Shown here: positions 46,114 to 55,253 of the stretch, piece by piece
Position numbering within the stretch: the stretch's first letter is position 1
Layout of the letters: every line of letters begins with the position of its first letter
The notes under the pieces: generated by a model
Told to the model about the DNA's origin: nothing
Seen by the model: the letters and a program-made list of their open reading frames with translations, nothing else
Database searches by the model: none
NCBI GenBank assembly: GCA_943371005.1
Contig: CALRTB020000002.1
Span: 124,001 to 188,000 of the forward strand
Length of the DNA stretch: 64,000 bases
Direction of reading: 5' to 3'
Source of the DNA: MRBY01 sp943371005
GTDB taxonomy: Bacteria > Cyanobacteriota > Cyanobacteriia > Cyanobacteriales > MRBY01
Translations under genes and position numbers: made by a program

Positions 46114-46232
46114 GGAACTTACGACAGAATAATGGGCAATAGAAAGAAAACTAAATTCCAGCTTTAGGATAACGACTTTTGGGTTGGATGTTTGGTGGAT
46201 TATTGATGGATTAACTTTTATCTGGGCTAGTT

Positions 46233-46898
46233 ATGGTTGCCTCTTCCCCTAGAACAGCGGGTCAAAATGTACGTCGCTTAGCCTTTAGACGTCGCCTCCA
46301 GTCTTGGCGGGCTTTCATTGCGGCGGCGGGACTCCCGGTCTTGGTGGTTTTTATGTTTCCGGTCTTGGCGATTGGTCTGGGGTTTATTGCGGCCATCGTG
46401 ATTGTGGCGATCGCCGCTTTTGGGGCCTTGGGTTTTATTTTTCGGGGTTTAGATCTTTGGCAGGCCGCAAACCGCGCTGTCCAGGGGGCAAGGGCTGAGG
46501 AAAATGTCGCTAAAACGCTCCAGGAACTAGAACCCCAGGGGTGGTCTTTTGAATATGGAATGCGCCTTGATGAGGGTCTGGGGGATGCCGATGTAATTTG
46601 CTTTTCGCCCCAGAAAAAAACCTATGTCATTGATGTCAAATCCCACAAAGGTACGGTGATTTTCCAGGATCATCGTCTCCAGCGCCGCATGGGCCGCACC
46701 ATCTATGGCTTTAAGAAGGATTTTTTACAAATCGTGATGAAGCAGGCGCTCCAGGTACGCGATAAAAAAAAGCTTGATTTTGTCACGCCACTGCTGGTGT
46801 TCACCCGTGCCCAGTTGGCTGTTTCTCACAAAAAAATTCGGGGGGTTTATGTGATTGGTCAGGCGGATTTGGTGGCGAAGTTGCAGGAATTAGGTTGA
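46233..46898 (+). CDS. Membrane-anchored NERD-domain protein
   Basis: A 221-residue protein. Two hydrophobic helices near the N-terminus (AGLPVLVVFMFPVLAIGLGF and IVIVAIAAFGALGFIF) anchor it. The soluble part is a NERD (nuclease-related) domain: GARAEENVAKTLQEL, GLGDADVICFSPQKKTYVIDVK, with the Asp, the E/QxK-like VIDVKSHKGTV and a following basic region. This is a PD-(D/E)xK-type fold predicted to process or bind DNA. Nuclease activity is not proven. It is 130 bases upstream of the CHAT-like/TPR gene on the same strand. Confidence 0.8.
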   Translation: MVASSPRTAGQNVRRLAFRRRLQSWRAFIAAAGLPVLVVFMFPVLAIGLGFIAAIVIVAIAAFGALGFIFRGLDLWQAANRAVQGARAEENVAKTLQELEPQGWSFEYGMRLDEGLGDADVICFSPQKKTYVIDVKSHKGTVIFQDHRLQRRMGRTIYGFKKDFLQIVMKQALQVRDKKKLDFVTPLLVFTRAQLAVSHKKIRGVYVIGQADLVAKLQELG

Positions 46899-47028
46899 AT
46901 GTCAGGGAGGCGATCATCGTTCAAGATTATTGCAGATCACGCCATTTCCCAAAAAATTTGATCGAGAAACAATTCAGACTCGCTTACGATCAGAGTAATA
47001 GAATCTCCCTGGACACGACAGATTTTTT

Positions 47029-48378
47029 ATGCTCCATGATTTTCAATTGTCCATCTTGGCCCTGGGTAACGACCGATATCAACTGCGTTTAAGTTCGGCG
47101 ATCGCCCCTGGTGCGGAACCCATCGTTGAAGTGGTCACTTGGCAACCGGAAGCTTGGCTAGCAACCTGGGCCGACTATCCCCTAGAGACCTGGGGGAAAA
47201 TGCTATTTACGGCCCTTTTTGTGGGAGAGATTTGCGAGCATTGGCAGGACATGGTGGCGATCGCCCAAGTGGATAATTTGCCGATTCACATCTATTTGGG
47301 CTTACCAGATGGAATTTTGTGGTTTTTGCCGTGGGAAGCGATGTTTATCGAACCGCAGAGTTATACGGTGAATTTTTCTCGGCAACGGGACAGGGCCATT
47401 GGGGCCGACAATTCTGAAAATTTAGATACAGCAGTTGATTTGTCTTGGTTGGGGGAGACAGAAACCGAGGAGGATGTTGCCTTTATCCAAGATATTTTTG
47501 CGAATATGCCGGAACAATCCGAGATGGAAATGGAGGCGGAGGATTCTCGTCGAGGGATGCTTCTGATCCCATCCTGGCGCTCTCTGTTGACTTTTCCCCA
47601 AAGCCTTTTGGGATTGGGGTTGATCGCCGTGCTTACCCTGGGGGGGATTTTGCTGGGTCGACATTTACAAAACATTTCTGTTACGCCCAGCACCACGGAG
47701 GGGATCACACGCCTCACAGAAAACGAATTAGAAAAGCTTGATGACGCGGACTTAACACAATTGGCCCAGGCAGATATTGACCAAAACAATTGGGGCAATG
47801 CTGAAATGATCCTCAGTGAACTTCTCGATCGCCAAGCCTTTAGTGCTGTGAAACCGTTACTGTTTGATCCGGCGATCGCCCCGGAAAATGGCACCATCGC
47901 TTTTTTACGGGGGCGTTACATTTGGCAAACAACCCTGGCAGCATCTCCACCATCACCAACCCAGGCAACGGCGATCGCCACTGTGCAAGAAAATTGGGAT
48001 ATGGCCCTGGCCCAACAGCCCAATGATCCCGAAATTTTAATGGCCCTAGGCTTTGTCCATTACATTAATGAAGATTACGAAGCCGCCAATGATCGTTGGT
48101 ATGAAGCCCTAGCAGCGGCAACAACCCAGGCTTTTCCCCCAGCCCCCCAAGCGGAGATTTATGCGGGCCTCGCAATCAGTATGTACGATTTGGCCCAAGG
48201 ACAATCCACCGACATTGACCAAGAGATTCTTGTGGGGAAAGCGGAAAAACTCCGGGCGATCGCCTTAGATCTTGATCGTTCTCACCTCAACCCTCGCCGC
48301 CTTGAACAAAGTTGGCTGTGGTTTCCTGAGGCGATCGCCACTTGGCAAACCCTGCTCGCCTCAGAACAATCTCCCTAA
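47029..48378 (+). CDS. Single-pass membrane protein with CHAT-like start and TPR-like C-terminus
   Basis: A 449-residue protein I do not recognise as a named family. Residues 1-115 resemble the start of CHAT caspase-like domains, ending in a phrase containing GILWFLPWEAMF (the CHAT PWE motif). The catalytic His-Cys part of a CHAT domain is absent. An acidic linker follows (EEDVAFIQDIFANMPEQSEM), then one hydrophobic helix at about residues 192-210 (SLLGLGLIAVLTLGGILL). The C-terminal half has helical repeats (AMALAQQPNDPEILMALGFV-like) of TPR type. It may be a membrane scaffold or a decayed CHAT sensor. The upstream NERD gene may be co-transcribed. Confidence 0.6.
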   Translation: MLHDFQLSILALGNDRYQLRLSSAIAPGAEPIVEVVTWQPEAWLATWADYPLETWGKMLFTALFVGEICEHWQDMVAIAQVDNLPIHIYLGLPDGILWFLPWEAMFIEPQSYTVNFSRQRDRAIGADNSENLDTAVDLSWLGETETEEDVAFIQDIFANMPEQSEMEMEAEDSRRGMLLIPSWRSLLTFPQSLLGLGLIAVLTLGGILLGRHLQNISVTPSTTEGITRLTENELEKLDDADLTQLAQADIDQNNWGNAEMILSELLDRQAFSAVKPLLFDPAIAPENGTIAFLRGRYIWQTTLAASPPSPTQATAIATVQENWDMALAQQPNDPEILMALGFVHYINEDYEAANDRWYEALAAATTQAFPPAPQAEIYAGLAISMYDLAQGQSTDIDQEILVGKAEKLRAIALDLDRSHLNPRRLEQSWLWFPEAIATWQTLLASEQSP

Positions 48379-48515
48379 GCTACATCTGTGGAACATATTC
48401 GATTAACTGAGTAGTAAAAATCTTGCAAACCATTACGGCTTAAGCACGAGACCCCCTGATGGGACGGACTTGGGGGACAATGGGGTGAAATAAATCCCAC
48501 GATAATAACCCGATT

Positions 48516-50480
48516 ATGTCCGAACAAAACATTGAATCCATCCTCCAGGAGCAGCGCCTTTTTTCCCCTGCACCGGACTTTTCCGCCGAGGCCCAGATCA
48601 AAAGCTTAGACCAGTACCAGGCCCTTTATGACCGGGCCAAAAGTGATCCTGAAGGCTTTTGGGGTGAACTGGCGGAACAAGAACTGGAATGGTTTGAAAA
48701 ATGGGATCAGGTGCTCGATTGGCAACCGCCCTTCGCAAAATGGTTTGTCAACGGCAAGATCAACATTTCCCATAACTGCCTCGATCGCCACCTGAAAACT
48801 TGGCGCAAAAATAAAGCCGCCCTCATCTGGGAAGGGGAACCTGGTGACTCTCGTACCCTCACCTACGCCCAACTGCACCATGAGGTTTGTCAGTTCGCCA
48901 ACGCCATGAAAAAACTGGGGGTCAAAAAAGGCGATCGCGTTGGGATTTATATGCCAATGATCCCCGAAGCCGTCGTTGCCCTCCTCGCCTGTGCCCGCAT
49001 TGGTGCCCCCCACACTGTGGTCTTTGGCGGCTTTAGTGCCGAAGCCCTCCGCAGTCGCCTCGAAGATGCCGAAGCAAAACTGGTGATCACTGCTGATGGG
49101 GGGTTCCGAAAAGATAAAGCAGTGCCCCTCAAGGATCAAGTTGATGCGGCGATCGCCGATCACCATGCCCCCAGCGTTGAGAATGTATTAGTTGTTCAAC
49201 GCACCAAAGAACCCGTCCACATGGAAGCCGGGCGTGATCACTGGTGGCATGAGCTGCAAAAAGAAGTCTCCGCTGACTGCCCTGCCGAGCCGATGGATGC
49301 TGAAGATATGCTCTTTATCCTCTATACCAGCGGCACCACGGGTAAACCCAAGGGCGTTGTCCACACTACGGGCGGTTATAATCTCTACACCCACATGACC
49401 ACCAAATGGATCTTTGATCTCAAAGACGACGATGTGTATTGGTGTGGTGCCGATGTGGGCTGGATCACAGGCCACAGTTACATTACCTATGGCCCTCTAT
49501 CTAACGGCGCAACGGTCTTGATGTACGAAGGCGCGCCCCGTCCGTCTAATCCCGGTTGCTATTGGGAAATTATCCAGAAATATGGCGTCACCATTTTCTA
49601 CACAGCTCCCACGGCGATCCGGGCCTTTATCAAAATGGGCGAAGATATCCCCAACCAATACGATATGAGCTCCCTGCGTCTCTTGGGGACTGTGGGTGAA
49701 CCGATTAACCCGGAAGCTTGGATGTGGTACCACCGAGTGATTGGGGGCGAGCGTTGTCCCATTGTCGATACTTGGTGGCAAACGGAAACTGGCGGCGTGA
49801 TGATTACCCCCCTCCCCGGTGCAACCCCTACCAAACCGGGCTCTGCAACCTTCCCCTTCCCCGGGATCGTGGCGGAAGTGGTCGATCTCGATGGTAACCC
49901 CGTTGGTGATAACGAAGGCGGCTATTTGGTGGTGAAACAACCTTGGCCAGGGATGATGCGTACCGTTTATGGCAACCCCGAACGCTTCCGATCTACCTAT
50001 TGGGAACACATTGCCCCGAAAGATGGACAATACCTGTATTTTGCGGGGGACGGCGCGCGCCGTGATCAGGATGGCTATTTCTGGATTATGGGGCGTGTCG
50101 ATGATGTGTTGAATGTGTCCGGTCACCGTCTCGGCACGATGGAAGTGGAATCAGCCCTTGTGTCTCACCCTGCCGTCGCGGAAGCTGCGGTCGTGGGTAA
50201 ACCAGATCCGATTAAAGGGGAAGAGGTGTTTGCCTTTGTCACCCTTGAGGGAACCTTCAGCCCTAGTGATGACTTGGTGGCAGAGCTAAAAGCTCATGTG
50301 GTCAAAGAAATTGGGGCGATCGCCCGTCCAGGAGAAATTCGTTTTGCTGATGTGATGCCCAAGACCCGTTCTGGGAAGATCATGCGGCGTTTGTTGCGAA
50401 ACCTCGCCGCAGGCCAGGAAATTGTGGGTGATACCTCCACCCTCGAAGACCGCAGCGTCCTCGACCAACTCCGGGGCTAA
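48516..50480 (+). CDS. acs: Acetyl-CoA synthetase
   Basis: Acs makes acetyl-CoA from acetate, ATP and CoA through acetyl-AMP. The 654-residue enzyme has the phosphate loop YTSGTTGKPKGVVHTTGGY, the WWQTETGG adenylation motif, the hinge Asp-containing GRVDDVLNVSGHRLGTMEVE, and the regulatory lysine in TRSGKIMRRLLR, which is acetylated in many bacteria. The length matches Acs. It starts at 48516 and ends at a strong terminator. Confidence 0.97.
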   Translation: MSEQNIESILQEQRLFSPAPDFSAEAQIKSLDQYQALYDRAKSDPEGFWGELAEQELEWFEKWDQVLDWQPPFAKWFVNGKINISHNCLDRHLKTWRKNKAALIWEGEPGDSRTLTYAQLHHEVCQFANAMKKLGVKKGDRVGIYMPMIPEAVVALLACARIGAPHTVVFGGFSAEALRSRLEDAEAKLVITADGGFRKDKAVPLKDQVDAAIADHHAPSVENVLVVQRTKEPVHMEAGRDHWWHELQKEVSADCPAEPMDAEDMLFILYTSGTTGKPKGVVHTTGGYNLYTHMTTKWIFDLKDDDVYWCGADVGWITGHSYITYGPLSNGATVLMYEGAPRPSNPGCYWEIIQKYGVTIFYTAPTAIRAFIKMGEDIPNQYDMSSLRLLGTVGEPINPEAWMWYHRVIGGERCPIVDTWWQTETGGVMITPLPGATPTKPGSATFPFPGIVAEVVDLDGNPVGDNEGGYLVVKQPWPGMMRTVYGNPERFRSTYWEHIAPKDGQYLYFAGDGARRDQDGYFWIMGRVDDVLNVSGHRLGTMEVESALVSHPAVAEAAVVGKPDPIKGEEVFAFVTLEGTFSPSDDLVAELKAHVVKEIGAIARPGEIRFADVMPKTRSGKIMRRLLRNLAAGQEIVGDTSTLEDRSVLDQLRG

Positions 50481-50558
50481 AACCCTACCCATTCTCCCTT
50501 GAGGGAGATGTCCGGCGGAAAAAGGGTGCCTCCCCTAGGGAAGGTTGCTGGAGGCCGG

Positions 50559-50603
50559 AGGGGGATCAGTAAGTTCCAAAGACAGAACTGATTCCCCCTT
50601 TTT
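50559..50603 (+). terminator. Intrinsic terminator after acs
   Basis: GGGGGATCAGT pairs with ACTGATTCCCCC across a 16-base loop and is followed by TTTTT, about 80 bases after the acs stop codon. Confidence 0.85.
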
Positions 50604-50624
50604 ACGACAGGTCTGGGTTTGACT

Positions 50625-51839
50625 TTAGTTCGTTTCAATGAAAGCAAAACGGCCCTGTTGACCCGATTCATCCATTTCAATTTGGGCCACAAAAAATTCC
50701 TTCTGGATAATTTCCCCTTCCTCTGTGAAAGAAATTTCACCCAAAGGCGTGACATAGGTACCAGCAAAAATCTCGTCCCGGAGTTGTCGTCGCAAGTCCG
50801 GCAGAGCGAGAGTTTCTAGGGGTGTTTTTTGATCGAGGCTTCTGAGGGCTTCAACAAAAACTTGGATCGCCGTGAACGCCTGGGCACTAAATTGGGGTGG
50901 CTCCTTTTGGTTTTGCTGGAAATAGGCATCCCGAAAGGCGCGGTTGACCTCATTATCTAATTCAGCACTGTAGGCCTGAGCCACCAATACCCCATCACAT
51001 TTCGCTTGGCAAACAGGAAAAATATTAGAGGTATTTAAACCATTGCCTCCAACAATAATGCCGTTGTAACCCAACTCTCGCAGTTGCTTCACAAGGTTGC
51101 CCGCATCAGCCGCCAACCCAGAGATAATCACTAAATCCGGTTGAACATTGAGGGCGGCGGTAACCTGAGCTTGAAAATCGGTGTCGGTGGTTTGGAACCT
51201 TTGTACCGTGACTAATTCCAACCCCAAATCTTGCACAGCCGCCTGGAACGTTTCTGTTTCTGATTTACTAAAGGCGTCATTTTGGGCAAAGAAAACGGCG
51301 ACCCGCTGTAGTTCTGGGTTGAGCTTGAGCGCTTGGGCCACAGCATTGGGGGCAACCACCGAGACAGGAGCAGAAACCCGGCCAATAAATTCGCCAATTT
51401 GCGGGATGCCTTCTGCGGTATTGGAAGGGCCAAGGACAGGCACTTGGGCACGGTTGGCGATCGGATCGGCGGCAAAGGCTTGTTGAGAAAGAGTCGGGCC
51501 AACGATACCGACAACTTTATCCTGGTTGATCAGAGTATTGAAAGCGTTGATCGCGCCCTGTTCGTCAGCAGCTACATCCTGGAGAATAATTTTCAGGGAT
51601 TTACCGTTAATCCCACCGTTTTCATTAAAATAGGTTTCCGCAATTTGGGTGCCGAGAATTTGCTCTTGGCCAAACAGAGCAACATTACTGGTCTGGGCAA
51701 CGGCAACACCAAGGGGAATTTCTGTCAGGGTGCCACTACCGCTGTTGTCCGTAGGGGGAGACGGGGCGTTACAGGCAATCACCACTACCGCCGTCAAAAA
51801 GGCGATCGCCCCCTGGAGCAAGCGTCGATATTTAAACAT
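50625..51839 (-). CDS. Substrate-binding lipoprotein of an ABC transporter (Peripla_BP_6)
   Basis: A 404-residue periplasmic-binding protein with lipobox VVIAC near residue 23. The Leu/Ile/Val-type start IPLGVAVAQTSNVALFGQEQILGTQIAETYF and the central VGIVGPTLSQQAFAADPIANR, with VISGLAADAGNLVKQLRELGYNGIIVGG later, match the Peripla_BP_6 fold. The ligand is likely an amino acid or urea-type small amide. No permease or ATPase gene is next to it, so the rest of the transporter must be elsewhere or it is an orphan receptor. Confidence 0.88.
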   Translation of the reverse strand: MFKYRRLLQGAIAFLTAVVVIACNAPSPPTDNSGSGTLTEIPLGVAVAQTSNVALFGQEQILGTQIAETYFNENGGINGKSLKIILQDVAADEQGAINAFNTLINQDKVVGIVGPTLSQQAFAADPIANRAQVPVLGPSNTAEGIPQIGEFIGRVSAPVSVVAPNAVAQALKLNPELQRVAVFFAQNDAFSKSETETFQAAVQDLGLELVTVQRFQTTDTDFQAQVTAALNVQPDLVIISGLAADAGNLVKQLRELGYNGIIVGGNGLNTSNIFPVCQAKCDGVLVAQAYSAELDNEVNRAFRDAYFQQNQKEPPQFSAQAFTAIQVFVEALRSLDQKTPLETLALPDLRRQLRDEIFAGTYVTPLGEISFTEEGEIIQKEFFVAQIEMDESGQQGRFAFIETN

Positions 51840-52489
51840 AAAAATTTCTATAGAGCTTTTGATATAACAGACATCCAGAATACTGCGAAGCTCTATATTC
51901 CTTCAACTGCTTGCTTCTTGGCTGGGACTAGGCCAGTTTCTACTAATCTTCACAAGCAGACGAGGGCCGTAAAAAAGCTAGACACCAATAACGCTAACCC
52001 CGAAATAATCCCGATTTCTTGAATTTCTTTTTTGAGTTCCATGGTTTGACAGCTCCACTAGCAAAATTATGAGACGAAAAAAGATAGATTTTGCTTGTTT
52101 TTAAGTATAAATACTCAAGTGCTGTTTGCCCACCTTTGTCCCCCAAGGAAAATCACTGGAAGCAACGATTCGACCCGTTAAATGTCATCAAAACCAAATA
52201 ATCAGGCCAGAGAATGCCGTCAATTCGCCTCGGACCTGATTAGATTCATTCTTACTTAGGGGAAGGTATAAGATAGGACTTTTTCCCAGATAGGCGCAAA
52301 GCTTAATTTAAGGTGCTAAGATCATTAAAGAACTATTAACCTATATTTTTTTCTTATCCATAATCCGAAAAAATTCTTAAGAATTGCTTTTATCGCTGAT
52401 TTTGCAACGAACAAGCCTTGATTTCAGCTTGGCCCATTCGTCAAAATAGCCCCCATTATTTCCTTATCGTCTGTTCTTCCCCCAAAACC
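51840..52489. other. Spacer before the Fur-family gene, with a small ORF
   Basis: 650 bases with a 30-codon minus-strand frame at 51950-52042 (listed separately) and an inverted repeat AATCAGG/CCTGATT at 52200-52206 and 52235-52241. TATAAGAT near 52267 could be the -10 of the downstream regulator, giving a leader of about 200 bases. The rest shows no coding frame. Confidence 0.45.
51950..52042 (-). CDS. Putative 30-residue single-helix membrane peptide
   Basis: A short open frame encoding a 30-residue peptide: a charged start MELKKEIQEI followed by a hydrophobic run GIISGLALLVSSFFTALVCL that could span a membrane once. GGAG lies 10 bases before the ATG. Its size and shape recall the tiny subunits of photosynthetic complexes, but the sequence matches none I know, including PsaM, PetL, PetN and Psb30. 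It may be chance. Confidence 0.35.
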   Translation of the reverse strand: MELKKEIQEIGIISGLALLVSSFFTALVCL

Positions 52490-52915
52490 ATGTCCCAAGC
52501 CTTTAGTGCCACAGAAATTCGTAACACGATGAAGCAAGAGGGTTTGCGCATCACGCCCCAGCGGTTTGCGGTCTATGCCAATTTACTCGGTCGGCAAGAT
52601 CACCCCACGGTAGAACAGATCCTAGAGGATGTGAATGCGGATTTGCCCATTGCCTCTAAAGCTAGTGTTTACAGTGCCCTGACGGTCTTGCGGGAAGTAA
52701 ATCTTGTGCGGGAGGTACTCCTAGATGAAGGGGTGACTCGATACGATGCCAATGTCAATCCTCACCACCATTTCGTGTGTCGAGACTGCGGAGCGATCCA
52801 GGATCTGCCTTGGCAAGCCTTTAGTTGTTTTGATTTGGGCCAGTTTGCGACGCAAGTTACCGCCGAGAGCTATGAAGTGACTGTTAAGGGACTCTGTGCG
52901 GACTGCCGTGCTTAA
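52490..52915 (+). CDS. Fur-family transcription regulator (PerR-like)
   Basis: A 141-residue Fur-family regulator. The DNA-binding part has LRITPQRFAVYANLL and IASKASVYSALTVLREVNLV. The metal site region is NVNPHHHFVCRDCGAIQDL, and the zinc cysteines are CRDC and CADC. The HHHF sequence and the lack of a Fur-type histidine-rich tail make PerR (peroxide sensing) the best guess, but Zur or Fur are possible. The ATG at 52490 follows a poly-purine stretch and starts MSQAFSATEIR. The frame is open upstream to 52418. No peroxiredoxin gene is adjacent. Confidence 0.85.
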   Translation: MSQAFSATEIRNTMKQEGLRITPQRFAVYANLLGRQDHPTVEQILEDVNADLPIASKASVYSALTVLREVNLVREVLLDEGVTRYDANVNPHHHFVCRDCGAIQDLPWQAFSCFDLGQFATQVTAESYEVTVKGLCADCRA

Positions 52916-53076
52916 GTTGTCCAAATAATCTAAAATTTTGGCGATCGCCACACCAAACCAAGACTTAGGATTAACTCTTCTAGGGACATAATTCAGACCT
53001 AGCCACTATTTTTCACCGAGCCAGGATACAACTCGTTAAGATGTGGAAAGTTTTCTGCTGACTGTGAGAAATTACC

Positions 53077-54375
53077 GTGTCCCTCTCCCGCCGCAATTTT
53101 TTATCTCTCTTGGGGGCCAGTGCCACTGGAACTGTGCTCCTTTCGCCGTTGCAAACGTTTTACCGTAAAGCCGCTGCGGGAACACCGCCCTATGGCCTCG
53201 GTTTTGGTGAACTCGTCCCCGATCCGAAAGGGATTTTTGATTTACCACCGGGCTTTCAGTACAAAATTTTAGCCTACAGTGGCGGCAAATTAAGTGATGG
53301 TAAACCGGTGCCCCTCTATCCCGATGGCATGGCGGCATTTCCCGTTGCTGGAGGAAAAATAGCTTTGATTTGCAACCATGAACTGGGTGCGGGTCAAACG
53401 CCTGGGGTGACGGCGGCAGCCGCGGACACCTACGATCCAGTCGCCTCTGGGGGAACAACAACTTTGATCCTCAACCAAAAGCGAGAAGTGGAGCAGCATT
53501 ATGTTTCGTTGGCGGGCACGATGCGCAACTGTGCCGGAGGGGTAACGCCATGGGGCACTTGGATCAGTTGCGAAGAAAATACCATGACGCCCCAAATTGA
53601 CGCGGCTTTCCAGCAAAAACATGGGTATAACTTTGAGGTGAAGCCGACGGGTTTAAGTCAGCCGATTCCCCTCAAAGCGATGGGGCGGTTTAACCATGAG
53701 GCGATCGCCGTTGATCCAGCTACGGGGTATGTGTACCAAACCGAAGACCGTAACGATAGCTGTATTTACCGTTTTCGCCCCTACCAACGGGGAAATTTGG
53801 CCGCTGGGGGACAATTAGAAGCCCTGGCGATCGCCGGCCAGAAAACCCTAGACACCACCAAAACCTTCCCCGTCAACAAAGCCTTTCCCGTTACTTGGAT
53901 TCCCCTCGACAACGTCGACCCCGAAGCCGATACCCTCCGGTACGCGGCCCAGGAGCAAGGCGCAGCAATCTTTAAACGGGGTGAAGGGATGATCTACGGC
54001 CAAGGCAAAGTGTATTGGACTTGCACCAGTGGCGGCGATCGCAACCGGGGCCAGATTTTTGAATATGAGCCGGCCACCAACCAGTTAAAACTCTTTGTAG
54101 AAGCAGCCAAAAGTGGCATTTTAGAATATCCCGATAACCTCACCATTGCCCCCTTCGGCGATCTGATGGTTTGTGAAGATGGGTCCCCTGATCAGTTTCT
54201 CTTTGGGGTCAATCCTGCCGGAGAATGCTATCGATTTGCTCGCAATGCGGTCAGTCCGGGGGAATTAGCGGGGGTTTGTTTCTCGCCAGATGGTCAAACG
54301 ATGTTTGTCAATATTTACCAGCCTGGCCTGATTCTCGCCGTTTGGGGGCCTTGGCAACGACCATTAACGTCATAA
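53077..54375 (+). CDS. phoX: PhoX-family alkaline phosphatase (DUF839)
   Basis: A 432-residue exported phosphoesterase of the PhoX type. The N-terminus SLSRRNFLSLLG is a twin-arginine signal. The mature part has TPPYGLGFGELVPDPKGIF, CNHELGAG, CEENTMTP, FNHEAIAVDPATGYVYQTED and CEDGSPDQFLFG. The conserved acidic and cysteine residues are those that hold the iron-calcium cofactor in PhoX. It releases phosphate from organic esters outside the cytoplasm. The start is GTG at 53077. No tandem Pho box was found in the upstream spacer. It lies 161 bases after the Fur-family gene. Confidence 0.87.
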   Translation: MSLSRRNFLSLLGASATGTVLLSPLQTFYRKAAAGTPPYGLGFGELVPDPKGIFDLPPGFQYKILAYSGGKLSDGKPVPLYPDGMAAFPVAGGKIALICNHELGAGQTPGVTAAAADTYDPVASGGTTTLILNQKREVEQHYVSLAGTMRNCAGGVTPWGTWISCEENTMTPQIDAAFQQKHGYNFEVKPTGLSQPIPLKAMGRFNHEAIAVDPATGYVYQTEDRNDSCIYRFRPYQRGNLAAGGQLEALAIAGQKTLDTTKTFPVNKAFPVTWIPLDNVDPEADTLRYAAQEQGAAIFKRGEGMIYGQGKVYWTCTSGGDRNRGQIFEYEPATNQLKLFVEAAKSGILEYPDNLTIAPFGDLMVCEDGSPDQFLFGVNPAGECYRFARNAVSPGELAGVCFSPDGQTMFVNIYQPGLILAVWGPWQRPLTS

Positions 54376-54449
54376 AGGTTTTGTTCGGGGCGATCGCCAA
54401 ATCAGGTATTTTGGAATTTAGACTGGATTGTTAGGAAGGATTTTATTGC

Positions 54450-55178
54450 GTGAAACTTTTTGTGTATCACACGCCTGAGGCGACGCCACCGGATCAACTC
54501 CCCGATTGTGCAGTGGTTATCGACGTACTGCGGGCCACCACGACCATCGCCACGGCGCTCCATGCTGGGGCAGAAGCAGTACAAACCTTTGCAGACCTCG
54601 ATGAACTATTTCAATTTAGTGAAACCTGGCAGCAAACCCCCTTTCTCCGGGCTGGGGAACGGGGCGGGCAACAGGTAGAAGGTTGTGAGCTTGGCAATTC
54701 TCCGCGCAGTTGCACCCCAGAAATGGTAGCCGGGAAGCGCCTCTTTTTAACAACCACCAACGGCACGAGGGCCCTCAAGCGTGTCGAACAAGCGCCCACC
54801 GTGATTACCGCCGCCCAAGTGAATCGCCAGAGCGTTGTGAAATTTCTCCAGACAGAACAGCCAGAAACCGTTTGGTTTGTCGGCTCCGGTTGGCAGGGGG
54901 ACTATTCCCTCGAAGATACGGTCTGTGCCGGGGCGATCGCCAAGGCCCTGTGGGATAGGAACAGTGACCAGTTGGGTAATGATGAAGTGATTGGGGCGAT
55001 TTCCCTTTACCAACAATGGCAGCAAGATTTATTTAGCCTCTTCAAGCTCGCGAGCCATGGCCAGCGTCTCCTGCGCTTAGACAATGAAATTGATATTCAC
55101 TACTGTGCCCAAAGTGACACCCTCGCGGTTTTACCGATCCAAACGGAACCGGGTGTCCTCAAAGCCTATAAGCATTAG
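54450..55178 (+). CDS. 2-phosphosulfolactate phosphatase-family protein (ComB-like)
   Basis: A 242-residue protein of the ComB family, whose archaeal members hydrolyse 2-phosphosulfolactate in coenzyme M synthesis. The start AVVIDVLRATTTIATALHAG, then LRAGERGGQQVEGCELGNSP and LTTTNGTRALKRVEQA, are the family hallmarks. The C-terminal SDTLAVLPIQTE is also typical. Homologues are widespread in cyanobacteria, where coenzyme M is not known, so the true substrate is uncertain. The start is GTG at 54450 with AGGAAGGA about 11 bases upstream. Confidence 0.85.
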   Translation: MKLFVYHTPEATPPDQLPDCAVVIDVLRATTTIATALHAGAEAVQTFADLDELFQFSETWQQTPFLRAGERGGQQVEGCELGNSPRSCTPEMVAGKRLFLTTTNGTRALKRVEQAPTVITAAQVNRQSVVKFLQTEQPETVWFVGSGWQGDYSLEDTVCAGAIAKALWDRNSDQLGNDEVIGAISLYQQWQQDLFSLFKLASHGQRLLRLDNEIDIHYCAQSDTLAVLPIQTEPGVLKAYKH

Positions 55179-55197
55179 GACATCAAAACTATTCATC

Positions 55198-55222
55198 AAA
55201 AAAGGGTTCCAGACGGAACCCC
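55198..55222 (-). terminator. Intrinsic terminator after psaM
   Basis: On the minus strand GGGTTCC/GGAACCC (4-base loop) leads into TTTTTT, about 30 bases past the psaM stop codon. Confidence 0.85.
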
Positions 55223-55253
55223 TAAATCTGCTTTTGTAGCAGGCAAGAAAAAT

